From Deinococcus planocerae (GTDB lineage Bacteria > Deinococcota > Deinococci > Deinococcales > Deinococcaceae): a DNA stretch of 55,353 nt. Shown one piece after another: positions 38,192 through 46,679 of this stretch. The notes under the pieces are model-generated. The model was not told the DNA's origin, ran no database searches, and worked only from the letters and a program-made list of their open reading frames with translations. The stretch spans positions 1-55,353 of the forward strand of contig NZ_PNOR01000030.1 in assembly GCF_002869765.1 (NCBI RefSeq). Direction: 5' to 3'. The stretch's first letter is position 1. Every line of letters begins with the position of its first letter. Position numbers and translations under genes: made by a program.

Positions 38192-38215
38192 TGAGAAACT
38201 TCTCAGGCGTATTGT
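38192..38215 (+). promoter_or_regulatory. palindrome next to a -10-like box before a beta-helix gene
   Basis: TGAGAA-AC-TTCTCA (38192-38205) is a perfect palindrome with a two-base centre, followed by TATTGT (38210-38215), a good -10 hexamer, about 55 bases before ATG 38270. No -35 consensus at 17 bases, so the site may be where an activator or repressor sits. Confidence 0.5.
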
Positions 38216-38269
38216 CGCGCTCCAAGCTCCCCCTGTGTCCAAGCCTAACCCTGGAGGCCCTGCATCCCC

Positions 38270-40183
38270 ATGCCGAATTCCACACCACCACATTCCTCGT
38301 CACGCCGCGCCCCCCCCGCCCGCTCGACTGCCGCCCGCACCCTGCGGGTGCTCGGCGGATTGATCGCGGGAGGCGCCCTGCTGTTCCAGACGGGCCAAAG
38401 CGCGCCGGACCCTTCCCAGTGGCCACTGGAGGCCGAGGGAGCGCAGGGGCCGGACAACCAGCCGCTGCCCACCCAGCCGGGAGCGGGCGCCGCCTGGGTC
38501 CTGTCCGAACGCGCCGCCAGCGGCGGCCAGGCCGTGATGCTCGCCAGCAACGGGGGTACCGTGCGGCAGCTTCTCCCCGACCACCTGAGGCCGGGCACCT
38601 ATACCGTGAGTCTGCGTGCCCGCGGCGAGGCGTTCGAGGGCTGGCCCACCGTCGAGTTGCGCCTCGACGGGCGCCGGGTCGCCACCGCCACCGTGCAGGG
38701 GGAGGCCTACTCGACGCAAGTCCTCGCGGAGGTCGATCTGCGCCCTGGGCAGCGCCTCGAAGTCGTGTTCGTGAACGACGCGTACGGCGGCGCGCGCACC
38801 AAGGACCGCAACGCCGTCGTGGACCGCCTCGACCTCACCCCGCTCGTGGCGGCGGCCCCGCCCGCCTCCGCCGAGAATGTCCTGAACGTGAAGACCTTCG
38901 GGGCCAAGGGCGACGGCGTGACCGACGACTCGGCGGTCCTCGCGCGGATCGGCAATGCGGGCGGGAAGAACATCTACTTCCCGCCCGGCACCTACTTGCT
39001 GCGCCGCCCCGTTCGCCTCGACGGCCTGAAAAATCAGGTCGTCTACGGCTCCGGCGCCACGCTGCGGGCGAGCGACGACTTCACGCCCGTCGAGGACCGC
39101 GGCCTGCTCACCTTGACCAACGCGAGCGGCCTGACGGTGCGCGACCTGACCTTCGTCGGCAAGCCGAACTACAACATCGACCCGCTGTCGAGCCGGGTGG
39201 ACGGTCTCCAGGTCGAGGCGAGCCAGGGGGTCCACCTCCACGACCTGAGCGTGCAGCGGACCCACTCCATCGGCATCTCCGTCGAGCGGAGCAGCAACGT
39301 CACCATCGAGCGCAACGCCGTGAACGAGGCGTACGCGGTCGGGATCGAGACGTCCATGAGCAACGACGTGAAGGTGCTGAAAAACACGGTCACGGGGCTG
39401 GGTGACCCGGCGAAGTACCGCTTTTCCCCCGGCATCGGCATCTTCGGCTACGGGGGAGACACCTTCCTGGCCGAGGGCAACGTGCTGCGCAACCTCTCCA
39501 ACACCGCCACGAAGACCGAGGGCATTGACCACACGACCTACCGGGGCAACACCATCGACGTCTTCGGCAAGGACGGCATCAAGGTCATGCCTCGGCCCGG
39601 CCACACCACGGCGGTGTCAGACGCGGTGGTCGAGAACAACACCATCCTCAACCGTCACCCCTGGGCCTCCGACGGGAGTTCGTACATCCTGTTTCACTCG
39701 GTGCAGGGGGGCCGGATCACGGGCAACCGGATCGAGAGCACCTACCGCCCGGGCTCCTTTTTCGAGGAGGACGCCATTCGGGTGAACGCCTACCAGAGCG
39801 GGCCCACCTCGCGCGACATCCTGGTCGAGGGCAACGAGATCGTCGACACCCGCCGCGGGGTGAGGCTGGAGGCGAGCGGCACGGTCTTCCGGGACAACAC
39901 CGTGCGGGGCCGTGACCCCTGGGCGCGCACCGGGTTGATCGTGTCGGCGAACGAGGTCACCGTGGCGAAAAACACCTTCGACGGTCCCGCCATCGGCGTG
40001 CTGCTCGACCGTGGGGTCGCCCGCACCCGCGTGGAGAACAACCGCTTCGCCAACCATCCCGGGACGGGCCTCTACGCGGACAACGACAACCCCGGCACGA
40101 CCGTGAAGGGCAATTCATTCGGCGCGGGCGTGCCGCAGCCCATCGTGGGGGGAGTGGGCGGGTGCCGTGCAAATGAGTGCTGA
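38270..40183 (+). CDS. secreted beta-helix protein with CBM-like domain
   Basis: A 637-residue exported protein. Its N-terminus is basic (residues 1-25) before a hydrophobic helix (LRVLGGLIAGGALLF), which serves as signal peptide or anchor; no lipobox Cys follows. Residues about 50-190 are the Ca-dependent CBM-like module (VNDAYGG-RTKDRNAVVDRL signature). The pectate-lyase-superfamily motif VKTFGAKGDGVTDDSAVLAR (about residue 205) opens a right-handed parallel beta-helix to the end. The TATKTEG...YRGNT...DGIKVM signature lies near residues 410-445. It shares the whole architecture with the genes at 11217 and 44245. Probable tailoring or degrading enzyme for the locus's polysaccharide. Confidence 0.87.
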   Translation: MPNSTPPHSSSRRAPPARSTAARTLRVLGGLIAGGALLFQTGQSAPDPSQWPLEAEGAQGPDNQPLPTQPGAGAAWVLSERAASGGQAVMLASNGGTVRQLLPDHLRPGTYTVSLRARGEAFEGWPTVELRLDGRRVATATVQGEAYSTQVLAEVDLRPGQRLEVVFVNDAYGGARTKDRNAVVDRLDLTPLVAAAPPASAENVLNVKTFGAKGDGVTDDSAVLARIGNAGGKNIYFPPGTYLLRRPVRLDGLKNQVVYGSGATLRASDDFTPVEDRGLLTLTNASGLTVRDLTFVGKPNYNIDPLSSRVDGLQVEASQGVHLHDLSVQRTHSIGISVERSSNVTIERNAVNEAYAVGIETSMSNDVKVLKNTVTGLGDPAKYRFSPGIGIFGYGGDTFLAEGNVLRNLSNTATKTEGIDHTTYRGNTIDVFGKDGIKVMPRPGHTTAVSDAVVENNTILNRHPWASDGSSYILFHSVQGGRITGNRIESTYRPGSFFEEDAIRVNAYQSGPTSRDILVEGNEIVDTRRGVRLEASGTVFRDNTVRGRDPWARTGLIVSANEVTVAKNTFDGPAIGVLLDRGVARTRVENNRFANHPGTGLYADNDNPGTTVKGNSFGAGVPQPIVGGVGGCRANEC

Positions 40184-40404
40184 CGCGTGCTGAGGACGCC
40201 GCCCCTGCCCCCGGGTGGGGGTGCTCCCCAAAGGGGTGCCCTGCCGTCCCCGTCTTGCGGTACAGTCTGCCCGATGCGTTCTCTTCCAGGTTCCGAGAGG
40301 AGACCTGCCCGGCGTCCGCGCGGGGCGGCCCGGGTCTTCCGGACACCCACCCCGCTCGACGTGCCGGGTGCCCCCGGTCTCGCCCCCCCGCGCGGTGCCG
40401 TCCC
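40184..40404. promoter_or_regulatory. terminator-like hairpin and -10 box before a GT4 gene
   Basis: A seven-base hairpin with a T-T mismatch around AAA (40223-40229 with 40233-40239) may end the beta-helix transcript. TACAGT at 40261-40266 is a likely -10 box for the next gene; an ATG seven bases behind it opens a 45-codon Pro/Arg-rich frame ending at 40411 that I do not accept as a gene. Confidence 0.4.
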
Positions 40405-41568
40405 ATGCTGACCGAACGGCCAGCCGGCGCCGAGGTGCGCGACCCCGCGCGGGCCCTTCGCCTCGTGGGGCTCGACCTGGAGTTCATCACCGACCACCGC
40501 AAGGAGTTCTCGCGCAACGCGGCCCTTTACCGGGCGCTCGACGAGCGGGTGCAGGTCGTGGGGCGCACCTCGCCCACCCCGACGCGCGCCGCCAACCTCG
40601 TCAACAAGGTGTTGCAGTTCCAGCCCAACGTCTCCAACTGGCGCCGGAACATGCACTTCAACCCCTTCCTCTTCCGGCAGAGGACCGCGGCGGCGGGGCG
40701 GTACCTCGACGCCCGGCGCGGGGAGTACGACGTCATTCTCCAGACCTACCTGCAATTCGCGCCGGGGACCGGGCCAGGGCGCCCGCCCTACGCGGTGTAC
40801 CTCGACGCCACCTTCGAGATGTCGCGCCGCTACTACCCGGTCGACCACCCCCTCTCGAAACGGGCGACCGACGAGTGGCTGCGCCTGGAGGGGGACGTGT
40901 ACCGGGGCGCGGCGCGGCTCTTTCCCTGGAGCGACTTCGCGGCCCGCTCGCTTACCGAAGACTACGGCTGCGATCCGGGGCGGGTTGTCCGGGTCGGCGC
41001 GGGCACCAACCTGATGGCCCCGTCGCTGGAGGGCAAGCGCTACGACGAGCCCGTGGCCCTCTTCGTCGGCATCGACTTCGAGCGCAAGGGGGGGCTGGAC
41101 GTCTTGCGGGCCTTCCAGGAGGTCCGGTCGCAGCTTCCGGAGGCCGAACTCTGGATCGTGGGTCCCCGCCTTCCCAAGGCCGCGCCCCAGCCGGGGGTGC
41201 GGTGGATCGGACGCGTCCGTGACCGCGCCGCGCTCGCCGACCTCTACGCCCGGGCCCGCCTCTTCGTGATGCCGTCCTTCGAGCCCTGGGGCCACGTCTT
41301 CTGCGAGGCGATGGGCCACGGCCTGCCCTGTGTCGCGCTCAACGTCGGCCCCGCCTCCGAGATCGTGCAACAGGGCCGCACCGGCCTGCTCGTGGACCAG
41401 GGCTCGGTTCCGGCCCTGTCGGCGGCCATGCTCGAACTCCTGCGTGACCCCGCGCTCGCCGCCGAACTGGGCCGCCACGCCTACGCGCGGGTCCAGGAGA
41501 ATTTCACCTGGCAGCGCGTCGTCGACCGGATGCTGCCGCACCTGGAGGCCATGTCCCGCGGCGGGTAG
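40405..41568 (+). CDS. glycosyltransferase family 4
   Basis: A 387-residue GT-B enzyme from ATG 40405; longer upstream extensions are Pro/Arg-rich and do not look coding. Acceptor-side landmarks: LVGLDLEFITDHRKEFSRNA and YLDATFEMSRRYY. Donor side (about residues 210-387): VALFVGIDFERKGGLDVLR, AELWIVGPRLP, RLFVMPSFEPWGHVFCEAMG with the EX7E donor motif, then GLPCVALNVGPASEIV and GRTGLLVDQGSVPAL. This is an unusual member in which the first half has only weak similarity to common EPS GT4 enzymes. It stands as a single gene between two secreted-protein genes. Donor and linkage unknown. Confidence 0.92.
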   Translation: MLTERPAGAEVRDPARALRLVGLDLEFITDHRKEFSRNAALYRALDERVQVVGRTSPTPTRAANLVNKVLQFQPNVSNWRRNMHFNPFLFRQRTAAAGRYLDARRGEYDVILQTYLQFAPGTGPGRPPYAVYLDATFEMSRRYYPVDHPLSKRATDEWLRLEGDVYRGAARLFPWSDFAARSLTEDYGCDPGRVVRVGAGTNLMAPSLEGKRYDEPVALFVGIDFERKGGLDVLRAFQEVRSQLPEAELWIVGPRLPKAAPQPGVRWIGRVRDRAALADLYARARLFVMPSFEPWGHVFCEAMGHGLPCVALNVGPASEIVQQGRTGLLVDQGSVPALSAAMLELLRDPALAAELGRHAYARVQENFTWQRVVDRMLPHLEAMSRGG

Positions 41569-41604
41569 CCTCCGCGCCCTGGTACTCCCGGTCCCTGCGG
41601 GGTA

Positions 41605-41633
41605 TTTACATGAGGCGCCAGTTAGCCTAGAGT
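41605..41633 (+). promoter_or_regulatory. sigma-70-type promoter of the deacetylase gene
   Basis: TTTACA (41605-41610, five of six matches to TTGACA), an exact 17-base spacer, then TAGAGT (41628-41633). It predicts a start near 41640 and a leader of about 110 bases to ATG 41750. This is the best -35/-10 pair seen in the window. Confidence 0.7.
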
Positions 41634-41749
41634 GAATTATCGGGTAGCAACGAGGCCGCCTCCACCGCACGGTCACCAAGGGGGGCGGAAGAGCGAATGG
41701 TGAGACCGGACCCGGACGCTTTGGTTCTCCCCCTGGGAGGTCATCGTCT

Positions 41750-43756
41750 ATGCCCCGTCTTCGTCTCCTGGCCGTCCCTTTGTTCACCGCCCTGCTGCTG
41801 GGAGCTTGTAGCGACCCGTCTTCCGACGTGCCCGCCGGTCCCTCGGGAAGCGCGCCGAAGGGCGGCCTCTCGGCCTATATGCCCCCCGACTCGACCTCCA
41901 ACTTCGAGATCACGACCCTGCCCTTCGTGCAGTCGCTGAGCTTCGCGCCCGACCTGTGCAACGACGCGCAGGACGTCTTTTTCGTGGCCCACCAGGATGA
42001 CGATCTCCTGTTCATGAACCCGGACATCGCCACGGCGATCTCGCAAAAGCACTGCGTGGTCACGGTATTTCTGACGGCGGGGGACAACGAGTACGGGACC
42101 CGGCAGTACGGGCTGGACTACCAGCAGTACTGGCGCAGCCGGGAGGACGGCGAGCGCGACACCTACGCCCGCATGGCGGGAGTGCCCAACGCCTGGACCC
42201 AGCAGATCTACCCCTTCGCCGGGAAGGCGATCCGAACCTCGGTGTTGCAGGGAAACCCCCGGGTGAGGTTGATGTTCCTGCGCCTGCGCGAGAGCAGCAG
42301 CAGCGGCGTGACCATGCGCGCCCTGTGGGAGACGACAGACCCCACCCTCGCCGCCACCGCCCTCGACAACTCCAACACCTTCACCCGTCAGGAGGTGCTG
42401 GGCGTCTTGACCAACGTGCTCACGGTGTCGGAGGCCAAGTACGTCCACCTCCAGGATACGGCCCCGGTCGTGTACGGCACCCGGAACGAGCACCCCGATC
42501 ACATCGCCGCCGGACGCTTCGGCGACGCGGCGGACAGGGCCTACGCGGCCCCCCACGTCACCGTGCAGCACCGCGACTACAACATCGGCGCGGAGCCGTA
42601 CAACGTGACGACCGAGCAGTTCGACACCAAGCTGGGGGCTTTCAAGACGTACGCGGGCTACGACCCGATCATCTGCCCCCCGACCGGCGGGGTGGCCTGC
42701 GTGGTGCCGGGCGGAACCGGCGGCTTCTACGTGGAGTGGAGCTGGCGGCAGTACTTCCATGTCGACGTGACCCAGGGCGGCACCCTGGCCCGCCTCGCGG
42801 ACGGGCGCCTGGCCGCCTTCGTGATCGGCGACCGCAGCAGCAGCCCCCTCAAGATGGTGCAGACGAGCCCCGGCGCAGCCACCTGGAGCGCCTGGGAGGA
42901 CCTGAAGGGCAACTACCCCGCCCCCCCCAACGTGGTCGGTATGGCCGACGGGCGCCTCGTGGCCTTCGAGCGCAGCAACGACGGGCGCGTGATGGTGAAG
43001 ACCGAGCTCAGCAGCGGGGGGGCCTGGGGCAACTGGGTCAGCCTGGGAGGCGTCGTGTCCTCGGTCCCGGTGGCGGCCCGGCAGTCGGGCGGCGCCCTGA
43101 GCGTCTTCGTGCGGGGGAACGACGGCCAGGTCTACCTCAAGTCGCAGCTCGCGCCGAACGGGGAGTGGGGCAACTGGGTGGGCATCGGCGGGCCGAAGTT
43201 CACCTCGAACCCGGCGGTCGCCCTCGACCGTTCTGGGCGCCTGGTGCTCTTCGTGCGCGCCACGGACGGCGCCATCTACACCGTCTCGCAGACCGCGCCC
43301 AACGGCGGGTGGGGTGCCTGGCAGTCCCTGGGAGGAAGCTTCGGGGCCGGGGTCCATCCCGTCACCGGGGCGAACCAGGACGGTCGCCTGGAGGTCTTCG
43401 TGCGGGGCAGCGACGACAAGCTCTACCACCGCTGGCAGACGCCCTCGGGAGGCTGGGGCGGCTGGAGCAAGCTCGGCGACGTGCAGTTCAGCGGCTCCCC
43501 GGCGGTGACGATCACCCCAGACGGAATCATCGTCGCGACGGTGCGCAGCGTGGGCGGCAGCGTCCAGAGCGTCCGGCAGGGCAGCCCGAACGGCGGCTGG
43601 CTCGACTGGACCAACCTCGGCGGGTCTTTCGTGGCCCTCATCGGCGCGATGCCCGACTCGGCGGGGCGGCTCACCACCCTGGCGCGCGGCACCGACGACC
43701 TGATCTACCGCAGAACCCAGGTGGACTCCACCTGGACCGCGCTGCGGGCGCCCTGA
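41750..43756 (+). CDS. secreted PIG-L deacetylase with PLL-like beta-propeller
   Basis: A 668-residue lipoprotein; ATG 41750 follows GGGAGGTC by about nine bases. Signal peptide with lipobox LLLGAC (Cys about residue 20). Residues about 70-310 are a PIG-L/LmbE deacetylase: the first metal motif is AHQDDD (residues 80-85, usual form AHPDDE) and the second is HPDH (248-251), with FLTAGDNEYG between. Residues about 340-668 hold at least five blades of 48-50 residues, each with a W-x-x-W-x-x-LGG edge and an FVRG-DG-VY strand, the PLL/fucolectin-like propeller. It should remove N-acetyl groups from a surface polysaccharide to which the propeller binds. The Q and final D in AHQDDD are uncommon. Confidence 0.86.
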   Translation: MPRLRLLAVPLFTALLLGACSDPSSDVPAGPSGSAPKGGLSAYMPPDSTSNFEITTLPFVQSLSFAPDLCNDAQDVFFVAHQDDDLLFMNPDIATAISQKHCVVTVFLTAGDNEYGTRQYGLDYQQYWRSREDGERDTYARMAGVPNAWTQQIYPFAGKAIRTSVLQGNPRVRLMFLRLRESSSSGVTMRALWETTDPTLAATALDNSNTFTRQEVLGVLTNVLTVSEAKYVHLQDTAPVVYGTRNEHPDHIAAGRFGDAADRAYAAPHVTVQHRDYNIGAEPYNVTTEQFDTKLGAFKTYAGYDPIICPPTGGVACVVPGGTGGFYVEWSWRQYFHVDVTQGGTLARLADGRLAAFVIGDRSSSPLKMVQTSPGAATWSAWEDLKGNYPAPPNVVGMADGRLVAFERSNDGRVMVKTELSSGGAWGNWVSLGGVVSSVPVAARQSGGALSVFVRGNDGQVYLKSQLAPNGEWGNWVGIGGPKFTSNPAVALDRSGRLVLFVRATDGAIYTVSQTAPNGGWGAWQSLGGSFGAGVHPVTGANQDGRLEVFVRGSDDKLYHRWQTPSGGWGGWSKLGDVQFSGSPAVTITPDGIIVATVRSVGGSVQSVRQGSPNGGWLDWTNLGGSFVALIGAMPDSAGRLTTLARGTDDLIYRRTQVDSTWTALRAP

Positions 43757-43773
43757 AGCCCGTCCGTCTCTCC

Positions 43774-43811
43774 GGGAGGCGCCCCCTTGCCCAGGCAGGG
43801 GGGCGCCTCCC
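43774..43811. terminator. bidirectional terminator hairpin
   Basis: Perfect 13-bp stem (GGGAGGCGCCCCC at 43774-43786, GGGGGCGCCTCCC at 43799-43811) between the convergent deacetylase gene and a small minus-strand gene. Confidence 0.82.
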
Positions 43812-43839
43812 GCATTCCCGCCGGGGAGCGGGGGCCCTC

Positions 43840-44088
43840 CTACCCGCCCTCGCCCAGCGCCGCCCCCGGGCTCCCGACGGGCTGGCCCCGGCCCTGGCGG
43901 TAGTAGTCGGCGACCGTCTCCAGGAATTGCCCCGGGTTGTAGGCGGCCCCCTCGTTCTCGGTGTAGGTCGCCTCCAGGGTCTCCACCAGGGTGTAGCGGC
44001 CCCCGTCTTCCACCACGGCGCGGGTGCGCTGCCCGGGGTCGTCCGAGGTGTGGATCACGAGGTCGCCGTGCCGGGTCTGCTTGAGCAT
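43840..44088 (-). CDS. small hypothetical protein
   Basis: An 82-residue soluble protein from ATG 44088 (MLKQTRHGDLVIHTSDDPG). Polar and acidic, without signal peptide or membrane span; ends in a Gly/Pro tail. The central piece (YTLVETLEATYTENEGAAYN) looks like a folded beta-strand pair. Ribosome site weak, so start and even the gene are less sure; codon use is similar to neighbours. No family recognised. Confidence 0.55.
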   Translation of the reverse strand: MLKQTRHGDLVIHTSDDPGQRTRAVVEDGGRYTLVETLEATYTENEGAAYNPGQFLETVADYYRQGRGQPVGSPGAALGEGG

Positions 44089-44196
44089 GGGTCCAGCTTG
44101 CCGGGGGCCCCGGCGCAGGCGTGCGGGCCACCGCCCAATTTCAAGGCTTGACCAAGACCCGGCGGGGCCGCGGCGAACGGGAGTGAGCACGAACAA

Positions 44197-44228
44197 CCCG
44201 CACCCTGGCGGTGGCCGGGGGGTGCGGG
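44197..44228 (-). terminator. terminator of the beta-helix lipoprotein gene
   Basis: Nine-base stem (44197-44205, CCCGCACCC, with 44220-44228). Read on the minus strand, the stem is followed by TTGTTCGT, a fair T-rich tail, 17 bases after the stop of the beta-helix gene. Confidence 0.75.
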
Positions 44229-44244
44229 CGGGGAGGTGGGTCGT

Positions 44245-46665
44245 TCAGCGGCAGTTCGTGGGGACGTACGTGCCGAGGTTGCCCGAGCAGGTGTAGGAGA
44301 CGTTGAGCACGCGCACCGGCTTCGGGGTGGCGGCGAAGTCGTTGCTCGTGAAGACGTTGCCCGTGTTCGCGCTCGCCTCCGAGTACACCCCGGCGTCGGG
44401 GCTCGTCCACAGGTTGCCCTGGAAGGTGTTTCTGGCCGCGCCCGTGAGCAGGATGGTGTTGATCCCGGCGCCGCCCGACAGCGTGTTGGAGAGCAGGCGG
44501 TTGCCGGTGGAGTTCGGCTGCACCACCACGACGTGCTGCCCGGCGCGGGTCAGGGTGTTTTTCTGCACCACGCTGTCTTGCGCGTTCAGCCGCAGGGTCA
44601 CGTAGGCGTTGTCGATGACGTTGTTCTCGATGGTGATGTTGCGGGGAAGCGGGTTGGTCTTGTAGGGCTCCAGGTTGATCCCGTCCTCGTACCCGCTCGG
44701 CGGGCGCGCCCCCGCGGTGGCCAGGCCGTAGACCCCCTTGTAGGTGTTGCCGCGCACGGCGCCGCCGATCACCGAGGCCAGCTTGAACCCGCTCCCGCCG
44801 AGGTCGGGGGCCCCCACCGCGCCCTGCACGACGTTGTTCTCGATCACGCCGTTCGAGACGGTGGGCACGTTCCACTCCCGGTCTTGCAGGGCCATGATCT
44901 TGATCCCGTCCATGCGGTAGCCCTGGACCGTGTTGCCCCGGTAGACGACGTTGCTCGCTCCCTCGGTCTTTGTGGCGGTGTTGGCGATCTGCCGCACGGT
45001 GTTGCCCTCGATCAGGAAGTCGTTTCCGCCGGTGCCCATGATGCCGATCCCGCGGCTGTTCGAGGTGGTCGAGCCCGTGAGCAGGCCCGTGACCGTGTTG
45101 TTCCGGTAGGTCTGGAAGGTCGAGCCGTTCGCCCAGATGCCGTGGGCACCCATCTTGGAGACGGCGCTGTTCTGGACGGTGACGCGGGTGGACGCCAGGA
45201 TGTCCACGCCCACCCCGGAGACCTCGGAAACCGTCACACCGTCCACGAGCACGTCAGAGCCGCCCTGGATGCGCAGCCCGTCTTGCCACCACGCGGCGAG
45301 GAGGTTCCCGCCGTCCTTGCCGCGCAGCGTCAGCCCGCTCACCTTCACGTTCCGCGGGGTGTCGAGCAGCAGCAGCGCCGCCGTGTCGGGCGTGCTGGAC
45401 TTGGCGACAATCGTCGCGCCCGTCCCCGAGAGCGTGACGCCGCTGAGCCCTCTGAAGTTGACCTGGTTCGAGATCAGGTACGTCCCTGGGGAGAAGAACA
45501 GGGCCTTCTTGCTGTCGGCGGCCCGCTGGAGCGCCGCCGTGTCGTCGGCCACGCCGTCGCCCTTCGCGCCGAAGGTCTTCACGTCCACCGCGTCGGCGGG
45601 AGCGGTCGGGGTGGGCGACGGCGAGGGCGTCGGGGCCGGGGCCAGCGTCGGCGCGGGTTCGGACACCGGGGCGGGCGCGCTGCCCGGCGTGACGGTCAGG
45701 AAGTCGACGTACACGTTGCGGTCGTTCGGCAGGCCGCCGCCGTACAGGTCGTTCTTGAACAGCACCTCCACCCGGTCGCCGGGAGCGAGGGCCAGCGAGC
45801 CCAGCGCAAAGGATTTCAGGGTCGTCGTGTTGTTGGTGATCGGCGTCACCGACGTCTGCACGCCGTTCTTGAATACGGTGAGCGCCGCGTCCCCCTGGTA
45901 GTAGGTCTCGCGGGCCTGCACCGAGAGCGCGTAGGTGCCCGCCGCGAGGTCGCCCGGCACGGTCCACGCCAGCCCGTTGTTCTGGTCGAGGATGGCCGCG
46001 TAGGCGCCCCCCGACGCGGCGGGATCGTCCCGGTAGACGCGGGCTCCCCCCGTGACCACGCTCTCGGCCTCGACCTTGCGCGTCGACGTCGACGTGGGAG
46101 TGCTCGCGCTCGTCGCCGGGTCGAGGATCAGGTAGTCCACGACGGCGTTGCGGTCGGTGGAGGACGTGCCGCCGTAGGCGTCGTTGGTGAACACGACGTC
46201 CAGCGAGTCGCCCGGCTTGAGCGCGTAGGTCCCGAAGGTGGACGTCGCGTACGTCGCCGAGGCGAGTTCCTGGGTGCCCAGCCCCGTGGTGCCCAGCCGG
46301 AGCGCCACGACGGGGTTTCCGTTGTAGCTCTGCCCGCGCCCCCGCACCCGCACCGTGTAGCTGCCCGCCGCCAGCGTGCTGGGCACGGTGAAGCGCACCG
46401 CGCTGTTCGTCGAGTGCAGCATCATCGCCTTGCCGCCGCTCGCCGCCGCGTCGTCGAAGACGTATCCGTTCGTGACGCCGCCGTCCTCGACATTCGCCTG
46501 CGGGGAGAGCCCCTCCGTCACGGCGCTTCCCGCCTCCGCCTCCAGTTGCAGGCTGCTCGGCCCCTGCACCGCCGGGGGGGTACTTCCACACCCCACCATC
46601 AACGCAAGTGTCGTGAAGGTCAAGAACCCTTGAACGAAAAGTGAAGGCTTCTTAATGGCGCTCAT
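44245..46665 (-). CDS. beta-helix lipoprotein with two CBM-like domains
   Basis: An 806-residue lipoprotein, the largest protein in the window. Lipobox MVGC (Cys about residue 26). It carries two Ca-dependent CBM-like modules in a row: the first (about 35-180) ends FTNDAYGGTSSTDRNAVVDY, the second (about 195-335) ends FKNDLYGGGLPNDRNVYVDF. A Pro-rich linker (about 338-370, PAPTLAPAPTPSPSP) follows, then VKTFGAKGDGVADDTAALQR and a right-handed parallel beta-helix to the C-terminus with a terminal Cys pair (YTCSGNLGTYVPTNC). The TATKTEG...YRGNT...DGIKIM signature is present. Its start has a TATCGT box eight bases upstream, so it may be leaderless. Probable surface enzyme for the locus's polysaccharide. 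Confidence 0.88.
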   Translation of the reverse strand: MSAIKKPSLFVQGFLTFTTLALMVGCGSTPPAVQGPSSLQLEAEAGSAVTEGLSPQANVEDGGVTNGYVFDDAAASGGKAMMLHSTNSAVRFTVPSTLAAGSYTVRVRGRGQSYNGNPVVALRLGTTGLGTQELASATYATSTFGTYALKPGDSLDVVFTNDAYGGTSSTDRNAVVDYLILDPATSASTPTSTSTRKVEAESVVTGGARVYRDDPAASGGAYAAILDQNNGLAWTVPGDLAAGTYALSVQARETYYQGDAALTVFKNGVQTSVTPITNNTTTLKSFALGSLALAPGDRVEVLFKNDLYGGGLPNDRNVYVDFLTVTPGSAPAPVSEPAPTLAPAPTPSPSPTPTAPADAVDVKTFGAKGDGVADDTAALQRAADSKKALFFSPGTYLISNQVNFRGLSGVTLSGTGATIVAKSSTPDTAALLLLDTPRNVKVSGLTLRGKDGGNLLAAWWQDGLRIQGGSDVLVDGVTVSEVSGVGVDILASTRVTVQNSAVSKMGAHGIWANGSTFQTYRNNTVTGLLTGSTTSNSRGIGIMGTGGNDFLIEGNTVRQIANTATKTEGASNVVYRGNTVQGYRMDGIKIMALQDREWNVPTVSNGVIENNVVQGAVGAPDLGGSGFKLASVIGGAVRGNTYKGVYGLATAGARPPSGYEDGINLEPYKTNPLPRNITIENNVIDNAYVTLRLNAQDSVVQKNTLTRAGQHVVVVQPNSTGNRLLSNTLSGGAGINTILLTGAARNTFQGNLWTSPDAGVYSEASANTGNVFTSNDFAATPKPVRVLNVSYTCSGNLGTYVPTNCR

Positions 46666-46673
46666 GACTGTGG

Positions 46674-46679
46674 ACGATA
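46674..46679 (-). promoter_or_regulatory. -10-like box just before the beta-helix gene
   Basis: On the minus strand TATCGT lies eight bases before ATG 46665, with no Shine-Dalgarno between them. This is the leaderless spacing seen for the LacI gene at the left. No -35 was confirmed. Confidence 0.35.

Noticed and set aside
40274..40411. 45-codon frame starting just after a TACAGT box and ending on the GT4 start
   Set aside because: Composition is Pro/Arg-rich, as expected from a wrong frame in GC-rich DNA; the box is more simply the promoter of the GT4 gene.
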